From contig NZ_FRAC01000019.1 in the NCBI RefSeq assembly GCF_900142215.1, positions 1-64,000 on the forward strand: DNA of 64,000 nt. The letters are read 5' to 3'. Within the stretch, counting starts at the first letter, position 1, and each line of letters starts with the position of its first letter. This document shows, in pieces, positions 1-6,578 of this stretch. Both the position numbers and the translations under genes were made by a program. Under the pieces are notes generated by a model. That model ran no database searches. It saw nothing but the letters and a program-made list of their open reading frames with translations, and was not told the DNA's origin. The DNA comes from Anaerocolumna jejuensis DSM 15929. Lineage in GTDB: Bacteria > Bacillota > Clostridia > Lachnospirales > Lachnospiraceae.

Positions 1-252
1 ACTCCTTTCTTGAGTAAGATAAGAAGCCATTGACTGAACTGCCACACAATTTAACCAAGGCGTTAAAACAATTCTTAGTGTACGGACTCGTAGTACCACT
101 TATTTGTGCTTGAAAAGGCAGGACTTACACTGATTATAATGCTGTCTAAAACGAGAAAGAATTTACAACTCCTCCTCCCGTGCTTTGTAGTGTAGCTTCT
201 TGAAGCTATTATCTCATGGTGTGGAGGTTTTGAAAATCTTTCATTACTATTT
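1..252. other. no gene recognised at left edge
   Basis: All three forward frames are closed by early stops within the first dozen codons, so this is not the 3' end of kdpB, which would normally abut kdpC. On the minus strand one frame is open from about position 78 to the left edge, but it has no convincing start and no family I recognise. A small GC-rich hairpin (GCGCC..GGCGC, about 257-272) lies just downstream, in front of kdpC. The stretch may be a transposon or rearrangement scar, but I see no terminal repeats. Confidence 0.4.
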
Positions 253-288
253 GTGCCGCGCCTGAAGGCGCGCGGAATGGAGATTATA

Positions 289-924
289 ATGAGTAAAATT
301 TTAAAGGGAATGAAAAAGCCTTTGCTGGTAACCTTGGCTTTGCTCCTGCTATGCGGCCTGGCTTATCCTTTGCTGCTTACAGGTATCAGCCAGGTTATTT
401 TCCCAAAACAGGCCAATGGCAGTATGGTCACTTATGACGGTAAGACGGTCGGTTCTGCACTGGTAGGACAGGATTTTACGGATGCACTCTTTATGAAATG
501 CCGTCCATCCGCAGTAAACTACAATACCTATACCGAAGAAGAAAAAGAAAAGGGTGATTACACCGGCGTCAGCTCCGGTTCAAAAAACTACGCTCCCACC
601 AATCCGGAGCTTGTAAAACGTGTTGAGGCAGATATCACGGAATTCCTGACGGCAAATCCTTCCGTGAAGAAGGCGGATATTCCCACGGATTTATTAACAG
701 CCTCCGGCTCCGGTCTTGACCCCCATATCAGCCCCAAATCTGCTGCCATCCAGCTTCCTGAGCTGGCCAAAGCCACCGGCCTGCCGGAGGATAGGCTAAA
801 GGAAATTGTGAAGGAGAACACACAGGGAAAGCTTCTTGGAATCTTCGGTGATAAAACCGTCAATGTGTTGAAAGTGAACCTGCAAATTGCAAAGGACCTG
901 AAGCTGGTGAATATCTCCGATTAG
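289..924 (+). CDS. kdpC: potassium-transporting ATPase C subunit (KdpC)
   Basis: KdpC is the small single-span subunit of the high-affinity K+ pump KdpFABC, which stabilises the KdpA-KdpB complex in the membrane. The 211-residue product has one N-terminal membrane segment (about residues 10-35 from this start) followed by the KdpC hallmarks: GSxLVGQ after the membrane segment, the RPSAVNYN-like stretch, GSGLDPHIS, and the C-terminal LGIFGDKTVNVLKVN. Length fits the family. I chose the ATG at 289 because GGAG lies seven bases upstream; an in-frame ATG at 253 lacks a ribosome binding site. Unusually, no kdpA or kdpB precedes it: the upstream 250 bases have stops in every forward frame. Either the operon was split by an insertion or this is a leftover single gene. 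Confidence 0.93.
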   Translation: MSKILKGMKKPLLVTLALLLLCGLAYPLLLTGISQVIFPKQANGSMVTYDGKTVGSALVGQDFTDALFMKCRPSAVNYNTYTEEEKEKGDYTGVSSGSKNYAPTNPELVKRVEADITEFLTANPSVKKADIPTDLLTASGSGLDPHISPKSAAIQLPELAKATGLPEDRLKEIVKENTQGKLLGIFGDKTVNVLKVNLQIAKDLKLVNISD

Positions 925-970
925 CAATCCGGTGCTGGAATAGCACCTTCTATATACAATTATACCAAAG

Positions 971-1013
971 GACATTGGAGGTAAATGATTTCTGACCTTC
1001 GATGTCTTTTTTT
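971..1013 (+). terminator. terminator after kdpC
   Basis: GACAT..AGGT (971-982) pairs with ACCT..ATGTC (994-1005), followed by eight T residues. A weaker GGTGCT/AGCACC hairpin lies at 931-947. It separates kdpC from the arsR promoter. Confidence 0.7.
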
Positions 1014-1059
1014 ACCCTCTCTATTTCTTTTAATCTTCCAAGTATCCTCCAATTTCAGA

Positions 1060-1088
1060 TTGACATAATCAGATTTTTCATATATACT
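1060..1088 (+). promoter_or_regulatory. arsR promoter
   Basis: TTGACA at 1060-1065 and TATACT at 1083-1088 are separated by exactly 17 bases. The predicted start falls inside the ArsR operator just downstream, the usual layout for an autorepressed ArsR gene. Confidence 0.8.
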
Positions 1089-1092
1089 GATC

Positions 1093-1112
1093 ATATCGAA
1101 TTTTTTTGATGT
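1093..1112 (+). promoter_or_regulatory. ArsR operator, copy 1
   Basis: ATATCGAA, a T-run and TTGATGT form an imperfect inverted repeat directly after the -10 box. It matches the perfect palindrome in front of hgcA at 1471-1496, which supports both as binding sites for the ArsR protein encoded between them. The assignment is inferred from similarity and position. Confidence 0.65.
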
Positions 1113-1115
1113 GAG

Positions 1116-1436
1116 GTGAAGGACATAGAAACTGAGAATACAAAAAATGCCCGGGTATTTAAGGCATTTTGTGATGAAAAGCGTCTTGCAATTCTGGAGC
1201 TGTTACGCAGCGGTGAAAAATGCGCCTGCGTCCTGATAGAGCAGATGGACATAGGCCAATCTTCTCTGTCTTATCACATGAAGATTTTATGTGAATCCGG
1301 CATTGTGGAAAGCAGGCAGGAAGGCAAATGGACCTACTATCGTTTGAGTGAATCCGGCAGCAGACACGCTGAAGAACTTTTAGTGAAAATCACCACTCCC
1401 TCTGTAGAACAGCAGCCAGACCAATGCTGTATTTAA
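1116..1436 (+). CDS. arsR: ArsR/SmtB-family metalloid-responsive repressor
   Basis: A 106-residue winged-helix repressor that would leave its operator when trivalent arsenic or a similar thiophilic metalloid binds. The alpha-3 region carries the arsenic-sensing EKCACVL cysteine pair (about residues 30-35), followed by the recognition helix around SQSSLSYHMKIL-type residues (here GQSSLSYHMKIL). The C-terminus adds a vicinal Cys pair (QCCI) that could extend the metal site. The frame opens at 1110, so the GTG at 1116 is the first possible start; GAGG overlaps it tightly and the exact start is uncertain. The gene is followed by a terminator, then by hgcA preceded by a second copy of the operator. 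It is the presumed repressor of the whole hgcAB-acr3-arsC set. Confidence 0.9.
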   Translation: MKDIETENTKNARVFKAFCDEKRLAILELLRSGEKCACVLIEQMDIGQSSLSYHMKILCESGIVESRQEGKWTYYRLSESGSRHAEELLVKITTPSVEQQPDQCCI

Positions 1437-1440
1437 GATG

Positions 1441-1464
1441 GCCATCCGTTAGATGGCTTTTCTT
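1441..1464 (+). terminator. terminator after arsR
   Basis: GCCATC (1441-1446) and GATGGC (1452-1457) form a perfect 6-bp stem with a 5-base loop followed by TTTTCTTC. It would end or attenuate the arsR transcript before the hgcA operator. Confidence 0.7.
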
Positions 1465-1470
1465 CTCCAC

Positions 1471-1496
1471 AACATATCAATTTTTTTTGATATGTT
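1471..1496 (+). promoter_or_regulatory. perfect ArsR-type operator in front of hgcA
   Basis: AACATATCAA (1471-1480) is the exact reverse complement of TTGATATGTT (1487-1496), with a spacer of six T residues. The inner ATATC..GAT core repeats the element at the arsR promoter. I find no textbook -35/-10 pair beside it, so the hgcA transcript may start within this A/T-rich element or come partly from read-through of arsR. Confidence 0.7.
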
Positions 1497-1523
1497 TAAA
1501 CTAAATTACCAGGAGGCAATACT

Positions 1524-2630
1524 ATGGAGCAAAATGAATATCAGACAAACAGCCGATGTGCCTGTTCCTCCGGCTGCTGCGGTAATACCCAGAGTCCGCC
1601 TGTTCCCAAGGCCCCTTATATAACAGGGCTTCATACAACAACAGCCGGGGCAATACCTCAAGTCGCAACAAAACTTTCTGCAAGGGATATTATAGGTACA
1701 TGGAAGGTGCGCTGGGGAATCGGACGCATGAATTATAAGATATCCCCCGGTCTATACAGCGTTGGTAAGCCTGATGATAATTCACCTGTACTTGTTACCG
1801 CAAATTATAAGCTTACCTTTGATTGTCTGCGGAAGGAACTTACCAGCCTGCATCTTTGGATTCTGGTTCTCGATACTAAGGGTGTGAATGTCTGGTGTGC
1901 AGCCGGTAAAGGTACCTTTGGTACCGACGAGCTTGTACGGCGTATCAGTGCGGTACGGCTGTCCGAGATTGTCAGACACAGAACACTAATACTTCCACAA
2001 CTGGGAGCAACAGGCATTGCCGCACATGAGGTTGCGAAAAAAAGCGGATTTCAGGTTATCTACGGTCCGGTAAGGGCTGAAGATATCAAAGAATTTCTCA
2101 ATGCCGGAATGAAAGCAACACAGGAAATGCGGGAAGTGCAATTTACATTTACAGACAGAATTGTCCTTACCCCTGTTGATTTTATTCAATGGATGAAGCC
2201 ATTACTGGTTTTTTACGGAATATTCTTTATCCTGAACATATCCGGTCTGGGTCATTTTGGAATAACCGAGCTTTTCGCTGTTCTTGGTTCTGTCATTGCA
2301 GGCTGCATTCTGACTCCGGCTTTTCTCCCATGGATACCGGGGCGCGCTTTTGCTTTCAAAGGTGCTCTCATGGGACTTATTTGGACTGTAGTACTTATAC
2401 TCCTTACAGGCGGAGCTTCACAGACAGGGATTCTCAAAACTCTGTCTTATCTGCTGGTGTTACCATCTGTATCGGCTTATACGGCCATGAATTTTACGGG
2501 CAGTTCCACATATACCTCTCCTTCGGGGGTCAATAAAGAAATGCGTATTGCCATACCGATTATGTTTCTTACTTTTATTTGCGGTATGATACTGTTTATC
2601 CTTAGTAATGTTTTAAAAACTATCCTATGA
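1524..2630 (+). CDS. hgcA: mercury methylation corrinoid protein HgcA
   Basis: HgcA carries the methyl-cobalamin that donates a methyl group to Hg(II); with HgcB it is necessary for methylmercury formation in anaerobes. The diagnostic cap-helix motif NVWCAAGK is present intact at residues 122-129, with Cys125 the expected Co-coordinating cysteine, continuing as GTFGTDELVRR. A CFeSP-like corrinoid domain spans roughly residues 50-215 and is followed by about five hydrophobic membrane segments (about 222-368), the standard HgcA layout. Length is 368 residues, slightly longer than usual because of an N-terminal tail with a CxCxxxxCC cluster (residues 12-19). The start ATG has AGGAGG ten bases upstream. 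hgcB follows eight bases after the stop. Regulation by the adjacent ArsR is inferred from the palindrome just upstream. Confidence 0.95.
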   Translation: MEQNEYQTNSRCACSSGCCGNTQSPPVPKAPYITGLHTTTAGAIPQVATKLSARDIIGTWKVRWGIGRMNYKISPGLYSVGKPDDNSPVLVTANYKLTFDCLRKELTSLHLWILVLDTKGVNVWCAAGKGTFGTDELVRRISAVRLSEIVRHRTLILPQLGATGIAAHEVAKKSGFQVIYGPVRAEDIKEFLNAGMKATQEMREVQFTFTDRIVLTPVDFIQWMKPLLVFYGIFFILNISGLGHFGITELFAVLGSVIAGCILTPAFLPWIPGRAFAFKGALMGLIWTVVLILLTGGASQTGILKTLSYLLVLPSVSAYTAMNFTGSSTYTSPSGVNKEMRIAIPIMFLTFICGMILFILSNVLKTIL

Positions 2631-2638
2631 GGTGATGT

Positions 2639-2932
2639 ATGGTGAAACTTAAATATTTACAAAATGTAGCAACTCTGAAACTCAATCGGGAAAAGTGTGT
2701 GGGCTGTGGAATGTGTCTGAATGTCTGTCCCCACGGCGTATTCGAACTGACCAAAGGAAAAGCACAGGTTGTTAATTTGGATAATTGTATGGAATGCGGC
2801 GCTTGTCTGAAAAACTGTGCATTTTCAGCAATAACGGTCTCTCCGGGAGTCGGATGTGCTTCAGCTATCATAAAAGGATTTCTAACCGGCTCCGAACCGT
2901 CCTGTGACTGTTCCGGCGGTGAAAGCTGTTAA
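2639..2932 (+). CDS. hgcB: mercury methylation ferredoxin HgcB
   Basis: A 97-residue 2[4Fe-4S] ferredoxin thought to reduce the HgcA corrinoid and possibly to handle Hg(II). Two CxxCxxCxxxC clusters lie at Cys20/23/26/30 and Cys50/53/56/60. The HgcB-specific extra cysteine in PGVGCA falls at residue 73, and the C-terminus ends in a cysteine-rich tail (Cys89, 91, 97) in place of the vicinal pair seen in studied homologues. The second cluster ends NCAF rather than the usual NCP. The ribosome binding site GAGGTG overlaps the hgcA stop, so the two genes are translationally coupled. The pairing with an intact hgcA makes the assignment firm. Confidence 0.95.
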   Translation: MVKLKYLQNVATLKLNREKCVGCGMCLNVCPHGVFELTKGKAQVVNLDNCMECGACLKNCAFSAITVSPGVGCASAIIKGFLTGSEPSCDCSGGESC

Positions 2933-2980
2933 AAGAAAGAAAAATAAAAACAATAAAAAATATAACAGGAGGTTGACGCA

Positions 2981-4080
2981 TTGGAAAAAGCAGGAGGCAA
3001 ATTATCTTTTTTAGACCGTTTTCTGACTCTATGGATTTTTCTCGCTATGGCAGCTGGCGTTGCAATTGGCAACTTTTTTCCCTCTGCCGCAAATGCAATA
3101 AATAATCTTAGTACAGGTACCATCTCATGGCCCATTGCAGTGGGGTTGATTCTGATGATGTACCCGCCTCTTATCAAGGTAAAATATGAGGAAATCGGAA
3201 AGGTAACTGAAAACAAGCGGGTTTTCGGGTTTTCGGGTTTTCACTCTTCCAAAACTGGATCATCGGACCTGTTCTAATGTTTCTGCTTGCCGTCATATTC
3301 CTGCCGGATAAGCCGGAATATGCAGCAGGGATTATCGTTATCGGCTTAGCCCGGTGCATCGCCATGGTAATTATCTGGAATACACTTGCCAGGGGAGACA
3401 ATGAGTATTGCGCAGCATTGGTCGCTCTCAATGCATTCTTCCAGATATTGCTCTATTCTGTTTACATCTGGCTGTTTCTTACGGTAATTCCGAAGGCCCT
3501 GCACCTGTCCCTGGGCGGCGGAACAGTTCATGTCTCTATCCTGGAAATTGCCCAAAGTGTATTAATTTACCTGGGAATTCCTTTTGCAGCCGGAATTGTC
3601 ACACGTTTTTCAGTTATCCGCCTTAAGGGCAAAGATTGGCTTAACCAATCCTTTCTTCCGAAGATTTCGCCCCTTGCCCTGATTGCCCTGCTCTATACAA
3701 TAATCATCATGTTTATAATAAAGGGGCATCTGATTGTACAATTACCGCTGGATGTTATACGGATTGCAGTTCCGCTGCTGATCTATTTTTTACTGATGTT
3801 TACCATCAGCTTCTTTATATCCTGTAAAAGTGGATTCCATTACGAGCAGACTGCAACACTTTCCTTTACGGCAGCCAGTAATAACTTCGAGCTTGCTATC
3901 GCAGTATCCGTGGCTGTTTTTGGTATCGGCTCCGGTCAGGCATTTGCAGCCGTCATCGGCCCTCTGATTGAGGTTCCGGTAATGATTCTGCTGGTCCGGC
4001 TGTCCCTGTATTTGAAAAACAAGTACTTCGATGTGGATGGCACACCGCTGAAAAAGGAGGGGTTTAAAAATGAGCACTAA
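2981..4080 (+). pseudogene. acr3: Acr3-family arsenite permease, frameshifted
   Basis: Acr3 (ArsB-type) permeases export arsenite across the membrane. Reading starts at a TTG with AGGAGG nine bases upstream and gives a good Acr3 N-terminus through KVKYEEIGKV (residue 75) and VFGFS (81-85), then leaves frame and stops at 3277. The expected continuation, FQNWIIGPVLMFLLAV and everything to the C-terminus, is intact in another frame to 4080. The break lies in three tandem GTTTTCGG-type units (3221-3244). Removing one 8-bp unit restores VFGFSLFQNW and the entire roughly 360-residue protein with about ten membrane segments. It is either a recent inactivating duplication, a reversible slippage switch, or a sequencing or assembly error. 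The 3' end overlaps arsC by 11 bases. Confidence 0.88.
3221..3244 (+). repeat. 8-bp tandem repeat causing acr3 frameshift
   Basis: The unit GTTTTCGG occurs at 3221-3228 and 3229-3236, followed by a partial third copy GTTTTCAC at 3237-3244. One unit too many puts the downstream acr3 sequence out of frame; two units would give the normal reading. Confidence 0.9.
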
Positions 4081-4480
4081 GCCGAAGGTTGCCTTTATCT
4101 GTGTCCATAATTCCTGCCGCAGCCAGATTGCGGAAGCATTAGGCAGGCACTTTGCAGCCGGTGTCTTTGAAAGCTACTCCGCGGGAACGGAAACCAAACC
4201 CCAAATAAATCAGGATGCTGTCCGTATTATGAAGCAGCTCTACGGTATTGACATGGAGCAGACACAATCCTCCAAGCTGTTAGAGGATATACCTCCTGTG
4301 GATATTGTTATAACAATGGGCTGTAACGTACAATGCCCATTTCTTCCATGCCGGTATCGGGAGGATTGGGGGCTGGAGGATCCCACCGGAAAACCTGATG
4401 AGGAATTTATAAAAGTAATCAAAACAATTCACAGCAACATCCAAATTTTAAGCAGCAGAATTGTCGATGGAATTCTGTAA
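4070..4480 (+). CDS. arsC: arsenate reductase, low-molecular-weight phosphatase type
   Basis: ArsC of this class reduces arsenate to arsenite through a cysteine cascade, the oxidised enzyme being re-reduced by thioredoxin. The CX5R phosphate loop is CVHNSCR (Cys11 to Arg17), followed by Ser18. Further cysteines at about 85, 89 and 94 (TMGCNVQCPFLPC) give the resolving thiols, and EDWGLEDPTGK matches the Acr3-associated subgroup. Length of 136 residues is normal. GGAGG sits 12 bases before the ATG, inside the end of acr3, so translation is probably coupled. With acr3 broken, the operon could make arsenite without its dedicated exporter unless another permease exists. Confidence 0.93.
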   Translation: MSTKPKVAFICVHNSCRSQIAEALGRHFAAGVFESYSAGTETKPQINQDAVRIMKQLYGIDMEQTQSSKLLEDIPPVDIVITMGCNVQCPFLPCRYREDWGLEDPTGKPDEEFIKVIKTIHSNIQILSSRIVDGIL

Positions 4481-4504
4481 ACAGACTAAGTGTATCTGCT
4501 GCTC

Positions 4505-4861
4505 TTACAGTTGATTTTTAATTAACTCAGCTCTGGTTTTTCCCCATTCGTTGATTATTTCAAGGGCCGGAAGAAGAGCCTTACAGCTTTCCGTAATGGA
4601 ATATTCCACATGGGGAGGTATTTGGCAGAATTCTTTTCTTTCCACCAGACCATGCTGCTCCAAAGCCTGAAGTGACCGTGTCAGCATAATATTTGTAATT
4701 CCGCACAGATGGCGCTTTAGTTCATTGTAGCGTATGCTCTCGTAATGGGATAGTTCCCATATAATCGCCAGCCGCCATTTTCCTCCTAAGATATCCAGTG
4801 CCCGGATTACCGGGCATTTTTCGATGTAATATGGCTTTTCATCCTCTGCTTTCTTTTTCAT
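4505..4861 (-). CDS. HxlR-family transcriptional regulator
   Basis: A 118-residue winged-helix protein with the HxlR signature: the N-terminal CPV cysteine near residue 17, then IRALDILGGKWRLAIIWEL, an NELKRHLCGIT recognition region and VEYSITESCKALLPAL at the wing. HxlR proteins are often redox or electrophile sensors working through that cysteine. The ATG is preceded by AAAGGAAAGGG. It is transcribed divergently from the nitroreductase at 4984, and a perfect A/T palindrome lies between them, so it probably controls that gene and itself. Confidence 0.9.
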   Translation of the reverse strand: MKKKAEDEKPYYIEKCPVIRALDILGGKWRLAIIWELSHYESIRYNELKRHLCGITNIMLTRSLQALEQHGLVERKEFCQIPPHVEYSITESCKALLPALEIINEWGKTRAELIKNQL

Positions 4862-4924
4862 ATGCGCTTACCCTTTCCTTTAAGGAACAAAAATGTGCGT
4901 ACTGTTCTCTTTCTTTCCAATTGC

Positions 4925-4942
4925 TTATAATAATTATTATAA
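4925..4942. promoter_or_regulatory. 18-bp perfect A/T palindrome between hxlR-type gene and nitroreductase
   Basis: TTATAATAATTATTATAA is fully self-complementary and includes a TATAAT -10-like hexamer on each strand. It is a candidate operator or overlapping divergent promoter core. Its binding by the HxlR protein is inferred. Confidence 0.5.
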
Positions 4943-4983
4943 AAGAGAGTAAAAAAGTCAACACCCAGATTGGAGAAAGAAAT

Positions 4984-5526
4984 ATGGATTATGAGGAATT
5001 AATTAATACAAGGTATTCTGTTCGAAAATTCAGTGACAAACCGGTAGAGAAAGACAAATTGGACAAAATACTGGAAGCCGGAAGAATCGCCCCTACAGCG
5101 GGTAACCGGCAGCCCCAGCGGATTGTAGTGATTCAAAGTAAGGAAGCTTTCGAAAAAATGAAACGATGCACCCCCTGCCATTTCAATGCGCCTTTGCTGC
5201 TTTTGCTATGCTATGACAAGGCCGTGGAGAACAACAATCATTACGGAGATAAACGCCCTTACGGCCAGGTGGATGCCAGTATCGTGCTGACACACATAAT
5301 GCTGGAGGCACATAATTTGGGGCTTGGAACTGTCTGGGTAGGCCTGTTTAATCCGGAATTACTGCGGGAGTATTTCCACATTCCCGCTTCTTACGAAATC
5401 CTTGGTTTAATGCCAATGGGCTACCCGGCTCAGGACGCAGCACCCGGTAAAATGCATGGCGAAAAATTTCCCATTGAACATACCGTTTTCTATAATTCAT
5501 TTGATAATCAAATCCTTGCGCAATAA
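4984..5526 (+). CDS. nitroreductase-family flavoprotein
   Basis: An FMN-dependent oxidoreductase of the nitroreductase fold, likely using NAD(P)H to reduce quinones, nitro compounds or other electrophiles. The 180-residue product shows the N-terminal RYSVRKFSDKPV, the FMN-contacting APTAGNRQPQR, the central VDASIVLTHIMLEAHNLGLG and the C-terminal GLMPMGYP motifs. I chose the ATG at 4984 because GGAGAAAG precedes it; a longer open frame from 4798 has no site and overlaps the divergent regulator. The partner HxlR regulator suggests induction by an electrophile or oxidant. Confidence 0.92.
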   Translation: MDYEELINTRYSVRKFSDKPVEKDKLDKILEAGRIAPTAGNRQPQRIVVIQSKEAFEKMKRCTPCHFNAPLLLLLCYDKAVENNNHYGDKRPYGQVDASIVLTHIMLEAHNLGLGTVWVGLFNPELLREYFHIPASYEILGLMPMGYPAQDAAPGKMHGEKFPIEHTVFYNSFDNQILAQ

Positions 5527-5583
5527 AAGTCTACACGCTATAATGAGAGTTAAATAATATCCGTTTTACAAAGGGGGGGTAAT

Positions 5584-6444
5584 ATGATCAGCTTTGAACA
5601 AATTCATTATTTTTTAGAAATCGTCCGCTGCGGCAGCCTGAACAAAGCAGCCGAGCAGCTATATGTATCACAGCCCTCTCTGACAAAGCAGCTTCGAAAG
5701 CTGGAGGAAAACCTGGGATGTGAACTGCTTAAACGGACTCACAGTGGTGTGGCCCTTACTCCTCAGGGAAAGTATTTTTTTGAACATATAAGCGGTGTTA
5801 TGGATAATTTTAATACCGTTGTTGATACTGTGTCCAACTTTGATAAGGTAAGCCAGTTACGTATAGGAGGACTTGCCAACCTTGTCTCCTATTTTCTTCC
5901 CCCCTATCTGGATAAGCTGAATGCAGCCGGCAAATATCAGGTGACAATTGATACACGCCTATCCAATGAAGAACTCGTGGAAGGTATCGAAAAGGATGTA
6001 TTTGACCTGGCTCTGCTTTCCAATGCGGAACAGCAGAAAAACATTGCCGTTATTCCGTTAAAAACGGAACCCCTCTTTGTTGTTTACCCGGTGGAACATC
6101 CTTTACAAAATCAGAAGGAAATCAGCTTTCTGGAAATCGTAATGAATGAAAAGCTGATACTTTATAAGGATCCCTGTACCATAAGAGCTTCTATACGCAA
6201 GCTGTGCAACCGCATGAAAATCGTTCCAAATATCGTTCTGGAGCTTGATTTAACCGAATCCCTTGTCAGCTATGTCAGCCGTGGTGATGGGGTTACAATT
6301 TTACCCTCCATTGTTGCAGCCAGCATACAATCCCCTTCGATTGCCATAAAGGAAATAAGCCACACCCCAATATACAGGGAAATATCCGTCGCAATGAAAA
6401 AAGAGAACATATCCGCTTATCTGCCCTTCTTCCTAAATGACTGA
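5584..6444 (+). CDS. LysR-family transcriptional regulator
   Basis: A 286-residue LysR-type regulator. The N-terminal winged helix (residues 1-60) has FLEIVRCGSLNKAAEQLYVSQPSLTKQLRKLEENLG-type spacing, including the Ser-Gln-Pro-Ser-Leu recognition residues. An effector-binding domain follows (about 90-285). AAAGGGGGGG lies just upstream of the ATG. It starts 57 bases after the nitroreductase and runs in the same direction, so it may be co-transcribed, but no target is evident. Its stop codon lies inside the first copy of a 39-bp duplication. Confidence 0.9.
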   Translation: MISFEQIHYFLEIVRCGSLNKAAEQLYVSQPSLTKQLRKLEENLGCELLKRTHSGVALTPQGKYFFEHISGVMDNFNTVVDTVSNFDKVSQLRIGGLANLVSYFLPPYLDKLNAAGKYQVTIDTRLSNEELVEGIEKDVFDLALLSNAEQQKNIAVIPLKTEPLFVVYPVEHPLQNQKEISFLEIVMNEKLILYKDPCTIRASIRKLCNRMKIVPNIVLELDLTESLVSYVSRGDGVTILPSIVAASIQSPSIAIKEISHTPIYREISVAMKKENISAYLPFFLND

Positions 6445-6513
6445 TAAGGTCTGGCATGGTAAAAACAAAACTGGAATGACTGATAAAGTCTGGCATGACA
6501 AAAATAAAACCGG
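6436..6513 (+). repeat. 39-bp tandem duplication spanning a stop codon
   Basis: Two imperfect 39-base copies (6436-6474 and 6475-6513) both begin AATGACTGATAARGTCTGGC and end AAAACYGG. The LysR stop TGA is in copy 1, so copy 2 is a silent 3' extension. Confidence 0.75.
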
Positions 6514-6578
6514 ATACAGGAAAAAGGCAAGACATCTGTTATAAAGATACCTTGCCGGCTATTTACTTATGCCCTCTG

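Noticed and set aside
1..252. Group II intron or insertion-sequence end before kdpC
   Set aside because: No domain V-like element, terminal inverted repeat or transposase sequence could be recognised.
588..863. Minus-strand open frame opposite kdpC
   Set aside because: It lies entirely inside kdpC, has no ribosome binding site and no recognisable product.
2189..2536. Second forward frame inside hgcA
   Set aside because: It is a shadow frame of the HgcA membrane segments with no family match.
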